Origin: Ryuthela nishihirai
Taxonomy: Eukaryota; Arthropoda; Arachnida; Araneae; Heptathelidae
Direction: 5' to 3'
Assembly (NCBI GenBank): GCA_038380435.1
Contig: JAWZYU010000034.1
Span: 24,655,404 to 24,719,403 of the forward strand
DNA length: 64,000 nt
The notes beneath the pieces are model-generated. The model did no database searches, had not been told where the DNA came from, and saw nothing but the letters and a program-made list of their open reading frames with translations. The translations under genes were made by a program, and so were the position numbers. Shown in pieces: positions 41,290 through 51,940 of this stretch; positions within the stretch are counted from its first letter, which is position 1; each line of letters begins with the position of its first letter.

Positions 41290-43760
41290 ATCATCTGGAC
41301 TTCACAGATGATGATTCACTTTTTTGATGATCATGTCTACTTCACACCACTTTATCCTCGTGAATCACTTATTATATCTTCTTTACACTTATTAATATTC
41401 AACAGATGTCTACATTACACTTATACATTTGCAGAATGTTTCATAAGTCACATATTTATCAGTCTTCAAACTTTATTTATGTCTGTCCCACACTTATTCA
41501 CCCTCGCCATATCAATTTCACACTTAGTCACCCTCGAAAATTATTCGTCATATCTGCCTCACGCTTAATCACGCTCAAAAATCACATGTGTCATTGATTC
41601 TGAAATCTCATTGTGTCTGCTTCACATTTATTCATTCTCAAGAATCACTCATCACGTATGCCTCAAATTTATTCCCCCCTCGAAAATCACTCATGTCTGC
41701 CTCACACTTACTCACTCTTGAGAATCACTCGCCACGCTGCCTTACATATATTCCCTCTCCAATGATCACTCGTCATGTCTGCCTCACACTTTTTCAACCT
41801 CGAAAATCTTTCATTCATGTCTGACTCACACTTATTCAACCTCGAAAATATTTCATCATGTCTGACTCACACTTATTCACCCTCGAAAATCTTTCATCCT
41901 GTCTGACTCATTCACTCTCGAAAAACTTTCATCCTGTCTGACTCATTCACCCTCGAATAATTTTCATGTCTGACTCATACTTATTCACCCTCGAAAAACT
42001 TTCATCCTGTCTGACTCATACTTATTCACCCTCGAAAATCTTTCATCTTGTCTGACTCATTCACTCTCGAAAAACTTTCATCATGTCTGACTCATACTTA
42101 TTCACCCTCTAAAACTTTTCATCTTATCTGACTCATTCACCCTCGAAAATCTTTCATCCTGACTCATTCACCCTCGAAAAACTTTCATCATGTCTGATTC
42201 ATACTTATTCACCCTCGAAAATCTTTCATCGTGTCTGACTCGTACTTATTCACCCTCGAAAAACTTTCATCCTGTCTGACTCACACTTATTCACTCTCGA
42301 CAATCTTTCATCATTTCGACTCACACTTATTCACTCTCGAAAATCTTTCATCATGTCTGACTCACAGTTATTCACTCTCGAAAATCTTTCATCCTGTCTG
42401 ACTCATTCACTCTCGAAAAACTTTCATCATGTCTGACTCATACTTATTCCCTCTAAAACCTTTCATCCTATCTGACTCATTCACCCTCGAAAATCTTTCA
42501 TCCTATCTGACTCATTCACCCTCGAAAATCTTTCATCCTGACTCATTCACCCTCGAAAAACTTTCATCGTGTCTGATTCATACTTATTCACCCTCGAAAA
42601 TCTTTCATCGTGTCTGACACACTTATTCACCCTCGAAAATTTTTATCATGTCTGACTCGTACTTATTCACCCTCGAAAAACCTTCATCCTGTCTGACTCA
42701 CACATATTCACTCTCGACAATCTTTCATCATTTCGACTCACACTTATTCACCCTCGAAAATCTTTCATCCTGTCTGATTCACACTTATTCACTCTCAACA
42801 ATCTTTCATCATCTCGACTCACACTTATTCACCCTCGAAAATCTTTCATGTCTGACTCACAGTTATTCACTCTCGAAAATCTTTCATCCTGTCTGACTCA
42901 TTTACCCTCGAAAAACTTTCATCCTGTCTGACTCATTCACCTTCGAAAAACTTTCATGTCTGACTCATACTTATTCACCCTCGAAAAACTTTCATCCTGT
43001 CTGACTCATACTTATTCACCCTCGAAAATCTTTCATCTTGTCTGATTCATTCACTCTCGAAAAACTTTCATCATGTCTGACTCATACTTATTCACCCTCT
43101 AAAACCTTTCATCCTATCTGACTCATTCACCCTCGAAAATCTTTCATCTTGTCTGACTCATTCACTCTCGAAAAACTTTCATCATGTCTGATTCATACTT
43201 ATTCACTCTCGACAATCTTTCATCATTTCGACTCACACTTATTCACCCTCGAAAATCTTTCATCCTGTCTGATTCACACTTATTCACTCTCGAAAATCTT
43301 TCATCATTTCGACTCACACTTATTCACCCTCGAAAATCTTTCATGTCTGACTCACAGTTATTCACTCTCGAAAATCTTTCATCCTGTCTGACTCATTCAC
43401 CCTCGAAAAACTTTCATCCTGTCTGACTCATTCACCTTCGAAAAACTTTCATGTCTGACTCATACTTATTCACCCTCGAAAAACTTTCATCCTGTCTGAC
43501 TCACACTTATTCACTCTCGACAATCTTTCATCATGTCTGACTCACACTTATTCATTCTCGAAAATCTTTCATCATGTCTGACACACTTATTCACTCTCAA
43601 AAATCTTTCATCATGTCTAACTCACACTTATTCACCCTCGAAAATCTTTCATCATGTCTGCCTCACAGTTATTCACCCTGGAAAATTTTTCATCCTGTCT
43701 GACTCACGCTTATTCACCCTCGGAAATCACTCATCGCGTCTGCTTCACACTTATTGATTC
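41290..43760 (+). repeat. 41/35-bp minisatellite, pyrimidine-rich plus strand
   Basis: The unit contains TCTGACTCACACTTATTCAC followed by CCTCGAAAATCTTTCATC. The full unit is 41 bp; a common short form lacks ACACTT and is 35 bp. The edge 41290-41820 is diverged. A block of about 310 bp starting at 42706 is repeated from 43201, 495 bp later, with the same private variants (TCATTTCGACTC, GACAATC). Translated frames of up to 82 codons are repeat products. Confidence 0.93.
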
Positions 43761-44160
43761 TGAACAATCACTCATCATATTTGCCTCACACTTATTGGCC
43801 CTCAAAAAATGACTCATCACATCTGCCTCTTATTCGCCCTCAAAACTCACTCATCGTATCAAGCTTATTCATTTTCAGCAATCACTCATCATATTTGCCT
43901 CACACTTATTCAGCTCAAAAAATGACTCATCACATCTGCCTCACACTTATTGGCCCTCAAAAATCACTCATCATACAATAAGTGTGCAGCATCTCAAAAA
44001 TCAATCACATCTCCTCACACTTATTCACAGTGAAGAATCCCTCATGTCCGCCACGAAGTTATTCACCCTCGAAAATCACTCATGTCTGCTTCGCACTTAT
44101 TCACCCTCAAGAATCAATTACTTTTGCCTCACCCTTATACATTCTCAAAAGCCACTCATC
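43761..44160 (+). repeat. Diverged continuation of the minisatellite
   Basis: TCACACTTATTGGCCCTCAA, AATCACTCATCA and similar pieces continue at irregular spacing between the 41-bp array and the 74-bp array. Confidence 0.8.
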
Positions 44161-44615
44161 GTGTCCACCTTCAAGAATCACTCACCATGTCTGCCTCACA
44201 TTCCCCCTCAAGAATCACTCATCATGTCTGTCTGTCACCCTCAAATAAGAATCACTCAACATGTCTGCCTCACATTCCCCCTCAAGAATCACTCATCATG
44301 TCTGTCTGTCACCCTCAAACAAGAATCACTCACCATGTCTGCCTCACATTCCCCCTCAAGAATCACTCATCATGTCTGTCTGTCACCCTCAAACAAGAAT
44401 CACTCACCATGTCTGCCTCACATTCCCCTCAAGAATCACTCGTCATGTCTGTCTGTCACCCTCAAACAAGAATCACTCACCATGTCTGCCTCACATTCCC
44501 CTCAAGAATCACTCATCATGTCTGTCTGTCACCCTCAAACAAGAATCACTCACCATGTTTGCCTCACATTCCCCCTCAAGAATCACTCATCATGTCTGTC
44601 TGTCACCCTCAAAAA
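44161..44615 (+). repeat. 74-bp minisatellite, about 6 units
   Basis: GTCTGTCTGTCACCCTC recurs at 44226, 44300, 44374, 44447, 44520 and 44594. Each unit is two sub-repeats of the older AATCACTCAYCATGTCTG type. The 304- and 319-codon frames across this block are open because the period and composition exclude stops; they are not genes. Confidence 0.93.
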
Positions 44616-44769
44616 ACATTCATGTCTGTCTCCCACTTTAATACTCTCAAAAATCACTCATCATATCTGCCTCGCATTTATTCCTCCCCAAAGATCACTG
44701 ATGATGATGATCACTTCACACTTTCCCTCCCTCAAAAATCTCCGCAACATTTCGATTCAAATCTTCACC

Positions 44770-44930
44770 TCCCCAATTCAACAAGACCCACAAACAATTC
44801 TCACTTTCACCCTCGGCAACCATCCCTCAACAAGACCCACAAACAATTCTCACTTTCACCCTCGGCAACCATCCCTCAACAAGACCCACAAACAATTCTC
44901 ACTTTCACCCTCGGCAACCATTCCAAAACA
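44770..44930 (+). repeat. 49-bp tandem repeat, three units
   Basis: CAACAAGACCCACAAACAA followed by TTCTCACTTTCACCCTCGGC occurs three times, near-perfectly, at a 49-bp period. CACTTTCACCCTC links it to the neighbouring minisatellites. Confidence 0.93.
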
Positions 44931-44935
44931 GGTGA

Positions 44936-45697
44936 GATCGTAACGCTGAGAGACTCACCTTCTTCCGCGGTATCCATCCGTCCGACACGACCATGACTCG
45001 CGGCTCCTACTAGCACACATCACGGGAACGCTCTGCTGCCGTGGCTCGCTCAATCGCGCTCTTACCTGAATGTTGAGGTTAACATTCTTGGTCTGCATGG
45101 CGTAGATGACCCGGGGTCAGGTGTGGGAACTCACGCACCACCAAAATTGCTGCTGACCGTCTGGTTTGCCAGGTGCTGGGGTGGGGCCTCCTGCAAGAAG
45201 GGGGGAAAGAAAAAAAGGGAAGTCTTCAGTGGTTAAGGTCATCGCAGGCCTCGTCAGGTATGTGATGATATGGAAAAGAAGACAGCCCACCATCGCTGGG
45301 GTCACTTGGCGGTAATCACCACCACCAAGGTAAAGAGAGATGATTGCTCTAAGTGAGGCGTCTGGAGACATGATCTGGATCTTTGTTCACCCCGACAAGA
45401 GGTCAGGACCTCTGTGACCCCTTACTGTTCTCACTGGCGGTGGTGTCGGAGAGTTTGCAGTGTCACAAGGCACAGATGTATGTAATCGTAGCACGTTCCG
45501 GTGGTGATGATACCGGTGGTGATGATAAAGGAACGGGGACTATAACACTTGTACGCCTCGCTTGTTATTTGCAGGGGGGGTGGGCCGTCTAGTCCTTGCG
45601 CAATCTCAATACCTGACGAAGGTCAAAGGTCAACAAGGAACTTAATACATAATACAAAATGGCTCAGTTTAACAAAAGGCAGTTTTCCAGAAAAAAG
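44936..45697. other. Unique, GC-richer island
   Basis: Repeat-free DNA with more CpG than its surroundings. It contains a candidate 5' exon on the minus strand, listed separately. A direct repeat CCGGTGGTGATGATA occurs near 45500 and 45515. Confidence 0.45.
45066..45190 (-). CDS. Candidate 5' exon with start codon (minus strand)
   Basis: On the minus strand a long pyrimidine tract (45191-45215) ends in TTCTTGCAG, a strong splice acceptor. The next 125 nt end in CAG followed by GTAAGAG at 45065-45059, a strong donor. The first ATG of this exon, at 45098-45096 in the context TACGCCATGC, opens exactly 11 codons (MQTKNVNLNIQ) up to the donor, so the exon would hold 5' leader plus the first codons, ending in phase 0. 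No other exon was identified, and I do not recognise the peptide. If real, the minisatellites at 41.3-44.9 kb lie in its first coding intron. An 84-codon frame from 45371 reads across the acceptor and looks like chance. Confidence 0.3.
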
Positions 45698-45699
45698 TA

Positions 45700-45915
45700 C
45701 AGTCGCTCAAAAACTATCCGAACACTATGGTTGATTTCAGAACTCAGGAAAAAAAATCTGGCAACGTTTTTTTTTTTAGAAATTAGTGATCTGGCAACCT
45801 TCGTGTCACGTGACACGAAGGTTGCCAGATCACTAATTTCTAAAAAAATCGATGTCAGATTTTTTCTTTAATTCTCAAATCAACCATAGTGTTCGGATAT
45901 TTTTTTGAGCGACTG
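45700..45915. mobile_element. Tc1-type foldback MITE, 216 bp
   Basis: The ends are CAGTCGCTCAAAAAC and the complement of CAGTCGCTCAAAAAAA, with TA at 45698-45699 and 45916-45917. A nearly complete palindrome is centred on CACGTG at 45807-45812. Confidence 0.93.
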
Positions 45916-45917
45916 TA

Positions 45918-46204
45918 CATTTGTTTAATTTTATACTAGAGCATAAATATTACTGAAATTATAGAAGGCATCATAGAAATAAGGGATTTTATTAAAGTAT
46001 TAAGATGCAGAAAAAGGGTAATTAATGAAGCACATTGATTAAAATTTAAACTTATCTTTACCTTTTTAACACTTAATTAGTTCTTAAAGTTTAATAATGT
46101 TCAGTGATAAAAGTTTCTATAATAAGAAAAGAGAATTTTGTGTAAATTTGTTTCCATGATAATTGCATTGATCACAGAAATGCACGGCTGACTCCCTCCC
46201 TCAT
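45918..46204. other. AT-rich unique DNA
   Basis: Nothing recognised in this interval. Confidence 0.45.
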
Positions 46205-47432
46205 TTCGTTGGGTTGGGTTTTTTCACCTCTGAGAGGAACTTTTTTGCACACAATGTGCTAAATGGCCAGGTCACATGGACCCCGAAGGCTCAGAGAAGG
46301 TTGGGGGAGGGGACCCACTGGAACAGCTGTTGGGAGACAGATGGTAGCCTCCCGTCAAGGCCATCCAGTGTGTTCTTTAATATTGTGTTGTTTCACCTCT
46401 GAGCGGCACTTTTTTGCACCCATGGGCTAAATGGCCAGGTCACATGGACCCCGAAGGCTCAGAGAAGGTTGGGGGAGGGGACCCACTGGAACAGCTGTTG
46501 GGAGACAGATGGTAGCCTCCCGTCAAGGCCATCCAGTGTGTTCTTTAATATTGTGTTGTTTCACCTCTGAGCGGAACTTTTTTGCACCCATGGGCTAAAT
46601 GGCCAGGTAACATGGACCCCGAAGGCTCAGAGAAGGTTGGGGGAGGGGACCCACTGGAACAGCTGTTGGGAGACAGATGGTAGCCTCCCGTCAAGGGCAT
46701 CCAGTGTGTTCTTTAATATTGTGTTGTTTCACCTCTGAGCGGCACTTTTTTGCACCCATGGGCTAAATGGCCAGGTAACATGGACCCCGAAGGCTCAGAG
46801 AAGGTTGGGGGAGGGGACCCACTGGAACAGCTGTTGGGAGACAGATGGTAGCCTCCCGTCAAGGCCATCCAGTGTGTTCTTTAATATTGTGTTGTTTCAC
46901 CTCTGAGCGGCACTTTTTTGCACCCATGGGCTAAATGGCCAGGTAACATGGACCCCGAAGGCTCAGAGAAGGTTGGGGGAGGGGACCCACTGGAACAGCT
47001 GTTGGGAGACAAATGGTAGCCTCCCGTCAAGGCCATCCAGTGTGTTCTTTAATATTGTGTTTTTTTACCTCTGAGCGGCACTTTTTTGCACCCATGGGCT
47101 AAATGGCCAGGTCACATGGACCCCGAAGGCTCAGAGAAGGTTGGGGGAGGGAACACACTGGAACAGATGTTGGGAAACATGGTAGCTTCCCGTCAAGGCC
47201 ATCCAGTGTGTTCTTTAACGTGCACAGGGTGTGGCTCTCCCATGCAAGGGGCCACGGCTTAACGTCCCATCCGACGGACGGCGGCCTTTCCAAACCCATC
47301 GGTGTCACCTACTGACCGTGGGCAGGGCAGGAAATTTTGCAGAGATAAATCTCAACGCTGACCCAGCTGGGGCTCGAACCTAGGAACTGCAGATTACGAA
47401 CCTGGTGCTCTACCGACTGAGCTACCCCCGCC
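46205..47432 (-). mobile_element. SINE-A carrying a six-unit array
   Basis: A minus-strand element: complete head at 47230-47432, then six modules to GGTTGGGTT at 46209. The head has loop sequence GATTACGAACC and box variants. No convincing TSD was seen at its ends. Confidence 0.9.
46209..47219 (-). repeat. 168-bp SINE-A array, six units
   Basis: Joints read TTTAATATTGTGTTGTTTCACC and recur at about 46381, 46549 and 46717, 168 bp apart. Private variants are TTGCACCCATGGG and CCAGTGTGTTC. Confidence 0.93.
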
Positions 47433-47755
47433 CCTTTCATACACGCCCCTTATCTCCTTTCCCCCCCCCCAATAAATACCTTTTCTAGATAAAAATTTGC
47501 GGAAATCTAATTGCTTTACAGTATTAAGAAAAAAATCTGAAATCCTTTTTAAATAATTTGTTATTTTATCTATTAAGTTTCTGACGATGACTTCTCATTT
47601 AAAGAAAAACAATTAAAATCCTTTAAAGATTTTAATAACGATTTAGATAAAACTTATTATATTTTTGTGTAATTTTAAGGAAAATAAAATGTTACAGAGA
47701 GGTTTCTTCTAATTCTCTCAAATGTACATATTTTTAATTATTTTTTTTTACAATG
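47433..47755. other. AT-rich unique DNA
   Basis: No gene or repeat was recognised apart from homopolymer runs. Confidence 0.45.
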
Positions 47756-47756
47756 G

Positions 47757-48625
47757 GCTGGGGTGTGGCTCAGTCTATAGCGCGCCAGGCTCGTAATCTG
47801 TAATTCTCAGGTTCGAGTCCCAGCTGGGTCAGCGTTGAGATTTATCTCCACAAAATTCCCCGCCCTGCCCACGGTCAGTAGCGGACATCGATGGGCTTGG
47901 GAAGGCCGCCGTCCGTCGGATGGGACGTTAAGCCGTGGCCCCTTGCATGGGAGAGCCATACCCTTTGCACGTTAAAGAACACGCTGGATGGCCTTGACGG
48001 GAGGCTACCATCTGACTCCCAACAGCTGTTCCAGTGGGTCCCCTCTCCCAACCTTCTCTGAGCCTTCGGGGTCCTTGTGACCTGGCTATTTAGCCCATGG
48101 TGTGCAAAAAAGTGCCGCTCAGAGGTAAAATAACCCAATATTAAAGAACACACTAGATGGCCTTGACGGGAGGCTACCATCTGTCTCCCAACAGCTGTTC
48201 CAGTGGGTCCCCTCTCCCAACCTTCTCTGAGCCTTCGGGGTCCTTGTGACCTGGCTATTTAGCCCATGGTGTGCAAAAAAGTGCCGCTCAGAGTTAAAAT
48301 AACCCAATATTAAAGAACACACTAGATGGCCTTGACGGGAGGCTACCATCTGTCTCCCAACAGCTGTTCCAGTGGGTCCCCTCTCCCAACCTTCTCTGAG
48401 CCTTCGGGGTCCTTGTGACCTGGCTATTTAGCCCATGGTGTGCAAAAAAGTGCCGCTCAGAGGTAAAATAACCCAATATTAAAGAACACGCTGGATGGCC
48501 TTGACGGGAGGCTACCATCTGTCTCCCAACAGCTGTTCCAGTGAGTCCCTCGCCCAACCTTCTCTGAGCCGTCGAGGTCCTTGTGATTTGGCCATTTAGC
48601 CCATTATGTGAATAAAAAGTTCTCA
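47757..48625 (+). mobile_element. SINE-A with four modules
   Basis: A plus-strand head with B box GGTTCGAGTCC is followed by modules joined at AACCCAATATTAAAGAACAC, 175-169 bp apart (47965, 48140, 48309, 48478). The last one decays into AAAAGTTCTCAGAGAC. The ATATT joint is shared with the array at 46.2-47.2 kb, although the orientation is opposite. Confidence 0.9.
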
Positions 48626-49660
48626 GAGACTGTTAATCACTAGACAAGCAAGTTAACCGGATCGGCTCATCCAATAATTGATGCAACTTCACCGATGATC
48701 ACAGAAAAACAAATAAAACTTTTTTTTTTTCAAAAAAGAATGATCATTTCCACAACTCCGCATATCGTCAAGGAAATTCGTCACCTAACAAAAAGTTCCG
48801 ATTTTAACATTTCAGTGAATCGCGCATTGATACATAACGAAAGCAATCGCATCATCATTTGTCATCTACGCCATCTTGTGAGAGTTTCTTCACCAACTTC
48901 CTCCTACAGCCCCAAGGCCCGCCTAAATGGGTCCCGAAGTGTTCGAAGATAATTTACAGAGCAATCAAGATCCTGGCGGGAATGATGTATCCATTTGTGG
49001 TAGTCCTCCACGTGAATATCTGATCCCAACTTTGACACACACACAGACATAGTTCCCTCACGACACCTACAGATCGGCTAAATTCCCCGGCTCGATGGTT
49101 GCAGAGGAAATTACGGCACTACAGACGCCCATACCCGGATGTAAACCTGCACGTTTAACTTAAGGGCCTGTGCAAGAGGCTCAGGGGTCATGGTGGGGTC
49201 ATCCTGGCAAGCTATCGGCTCGCTGAAAGATCAAGGTTGAAGCATCTCGACCAGACTCATTCGAGGAGGGATTTTTTTTTGCGAGAAAGTCACGTGCATT
49301 CACGTTCATGTCGATAGCCGTGCGCGTTTTTTTTTCTCGGCGGTGCTGTGTGACGTCTTACTGACGTAAACGGAACGCATGCGCGGTTCGGTTGCTCGTG
49401 ATAAATGGAAATGTGCAGCGGAAATACGATCCGCACGCGATATTTTTTGTAGAGAATTCGTCGCTTATGATACATCTTGCTCGGATGTTGCGTTCCACGA
49501 GTCGGGACTGGATCTCGAAACTGGATTAGAAGATAGATGAGGAATTGAGCAGCTGGCTTGGAACGGAACGGATCAGGACGCAGTTACGGAATGTCTTTTT
49601 AAGAACTTGGTCTTGAAAAAATACGGGTACTATGTATGCTCCTTAAACAGAGGGGGGACT
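48626..49660. other. Unique island with promoter-like motifs
   Basis: Repeat-free, GC-richer DNA. No gene was recognised. An acceptor-like CTTCCTCCTACAG ends at about 48910, and a frame with a basic C-terminus ends at 48952. The second half holds a cluster of promoter-type motifs listed separately. Confidence 0.4.
49291..49384. promoter_or_regulatory. Candidate promoter: E-box, paired TGACGT, GCATGCGC
   Basis: Within 94 bp lie CACGTG (49291-49296), TGACGTCTTACTGACGTAA (49351-49369) with two CRE-type half sites, and GCATGCGC (49377-49384), which matches the core of NRF-1/Ewg-type sites found near animal transcription starts. No TATA box or transcript is seen. Confidence 0.35.
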
Positions 49661-49717
49661 TCACTGTTGTCGGTAAAAGCGCTTGGTTAGTGATCAAAGG
49701 GACCTGTGTTTGGGGGG
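49661..49717 (+). mobile_element. SINE-B-like head remnant
   Basis: GCGCTTGGTTAGTGATCAAA followed by GGGACCTGTG resembles the SINE-B head up to the B box, where a SINE-A tail begins. Confidence 0.6.
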
Positions 49718-50090
49718 GATTTGGGTTGGGTGCTCTAAGCGGCACTTTTTTGCTCACTATGAGCTCAATGGCCAGGTCACATGGACCCCGAAGGTTCAGA
49801 GAAGGTTGGGGGAGGGGACCCACTAGAACAGCTGTTGGAAGACAGATGGTAGCCTCCCGTCAAGGCCATCCAGTGTGTTCTTTAAGATGCACAGGGTATG
49901 GCTCTCCCGCACACGGGGCCCGGCTTAACGTCCCATCCGAGGGACGGCGGCTTTTCTAAACCCATCGGTGTCCTCTACTGATCGTAGGAATTTTGCGGAG
50001 ATAAATCTCAACGCTCACCCAGCTGGGACTCGAAACTGGGAACTACAGATTACGAGCCTGGAGCGCTACCGACTGAGCCACCCCCGCCCC
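49718..50090 (-). mobile_element. SINE-A copy
   Basis: A minus-strand, single-module copy with a slightly decayed tail (GGGTTGGGTGCTC) and a complete head. It lies head-to-head with the next copy. Confidence 0.92.
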
Positions 50091-50096
50091 GTTTGG

Positions 50097-50483
50097 GAGA
50101 AGGGATGGTGCAGTCGGTTGCGCACCAGGCTCGTAATCTATAGTTCCCAAGTTCGAGTCCCAGCTGGGTCAGCGTTGAGATTTATCTCCGCAAAATTCTA
50201 CGCCCTGCCCACTGTCAGTAGGGAACACCGATGGGCTTGGAAAGGCAGGCGTCCGTCGGATGGGACGTTAAGTCGTGGCCCGTGTGCGGGAGAGCCATAC
50301 CCTGTGCACGTTAAAGAACACGCTGGATGGACTTGACGGGAAGCTACCATCTGTCTCCTAACAGCTGTTCGAGTCGGCCTCCTCCCTCAACATTCTCTGA
50401 GCCTTCGGGGTCCATGTGATCTGGCCATTCAGCCCATGGTGTGCAAAAAAAGTGCCGCTCAGAGGTAAAACAACCCCACCCAA
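50097..50483 (+). mobile_element. SINE-A copy
   Basis: A plus-strand copy with head GGATGGTGCAGTCGGTTGCG, intact B box and full module to CCACCCAACCC. With the previous element it forms a large inverted repeat of about 370-bp arms and a short spacer. Confidence 0.92.
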
Positions 50484-50632
50484 CCCAGCGTTGAGATTTA
50501 TCTCCGCAAAACTCTCGCCCTGCCCTCGGTTCGTAGGAGACACCGATGGGCTTAGTAAAAGCGGTCGTCCGTCGGATGAGACGTTAAGCCGTGGCCCCGT
50601 GTGGGAGAGAGAGTCATACCCTGTGCACGATA
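50484..50632 (+). mobile_element. SINE-A middle fragment
   Basis: It begins at AGCGTTGAGATTTATCTCC directly after the preceding tail and stops at CATACCCTGTGCACG. Head and module are absent. Confidence 0.87.
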
Positions 50633-50811
50633 TATCTAATGCAACTGTCACTTATATTAAGAACAGAATTATGTTATTTATATCAATAAGAGTTCAAACG
50701 GAGAGTTCAGTCAGTGCTTAAATTAATTTTATATGGCAAAGAAAAACGTCGAAGATAAAGATCACAATCCAAAACTCGATTTTTTCCAAATATTTGTTCA
50801 GTATTTATATA

Positions 50812-51402
50812 GCCGTCCCGTGGCCGAGTGGTTAGCACGCTTGGCTACTGATCTACGGGACCTGGGTTGGGTTGGGTTGTTTTACCTCTGAGCGGCACTT
50901 TGGGCACACCATGGGCTAAATGGCCAGGTCACATGGACCCCGAAGGCTCAGAGAAGGTTGGGAGAGGGGACCCACTGGGACAGCTGTTGGGAGACAGATG
51001 GTAGCCTCCCGTCAAGGCCATCCAGCGTGTTCTTTAGCGTGCACAGGGTATGGCTCTCTCACACACTGGGCCACGGCTTAACGTCCCATCCGACGGACGG
51101 CGGCCTTTCCAAGCCCATCGGTGTCCCCTACTGACCGTGGGCAGGGCGGGAATTTTGCGGAGATAAACCTCAACGCTAACCCAGCTGGGACGCGAACCTG
51201 GGAACTAAAGATTACAAGCCTGGCGCGCTACCGACTGAGCCACCCCCGCCCCATGGGACCTGGGTTCCAGCCCCGGATTAAAGCATGGATGTATGTGTCG
51301 ATTTTCTGCTGCGATCCTGCCATCCTCTAAGACCTACTAAGCATATAAACTGGCAGGCTCCTGTCAGACCTCTGTGGCAAGCAGCTGCTTGAGGGGGTAT
51401 TT
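50812..51402 (+). mobile_element. SINE-B interrupted by SINE-A
   Basis: The SINE-B head (CCCGTGGCCGAGTGGTTAGC, CTACGGGACCTGGG) stops at 50868 and its body resumes at 51255 with GGGACCTGGGTTCCAGCC. It runs to CAAGCAGCTGCTTGAGGGGG and an ATTT-type tail. The break is at the B box. Confidence 0.93.
50869..51254 (-). mobile_element. SINE-A inserted in a SINE-B
   Basis: A complete minus-strand, single-module SINE-A. GGGACCTGGGTT at 50857-50868 and 51255-51266 flanks it, a 12-bp target duplication from the SINE-B. Confidence 0.95.
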
Positions 51403-51940
51403 ATTCTTTTCATTTTATTTATATAGTTCTAGAAGCGAAAAAAAGCAATTTAGCTCCCGCAAAAGTTATTGAAACTTGACGAAATGTTAAACTTACTCTG
51501 ACTGCTGAAAATATACGGAGATGAATATTTAAACTTCGCCAGTTTTCAATAAATCGTTTTTAATTAATTCCTAGATATTTTTTTTTCTCAGTTCGATTCG
51601 TAAGTTGTATTTTTATGCGACACTTTTATTGTTTCTTAGCTAGTAAGTTGCAGAAATTCTTGTTCTGTCAAATGGTTCAAATTAATCGGCATTACAAACT
51701 ACAATTTCAAAAAAAATTAATTTTTTTTTCCATTATTTACAATGCGAAAATACGAACTTAACATTTAATATTTGAGGCTCTTTCCCGTACACTTGAAAAC
51801 ACCTGAAGCAGAATATTCCAAGAAATCATCCCAAATTGGAATGTTTCAACAATGGATTCATTGAGCTTTTAATTACTCGTCAATCAACCAATGAAATACA
51901 TCATTTGTTCATTCATCAGTAATTAATATATAATTTCAAT
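51403..51940. other. AT-rich DNA leading into the satellite
   Basis: No gene was recognised. From about 51880 CATCATTTGTTCATTCATCAG-like pieces foreshadow the satellite monomer, suggesting a worn array edge. Confidence 0.5.

Noticed and set aside
43984..44996. Open frames of 304 and 319 codons
   Set aside because: Two frames of one 74-bp repeat are open at once. The peptides are low-complexity Ser/His/Pro/Leu repeats dictated by DNA composition, with no start context or splice signals.
45117..45371. 84-codon minus-strand frame as a gene
   Set aside because: It crosses a strong splice acceptor and ends in a stop inside the candidate exon. The exon reading with ATG at 45098 fits the splice signals better.
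46205..47440. TSD for the array element at 46.2 kb
   Set aside because: Only TTTC is shared at the two ends, too short to count.
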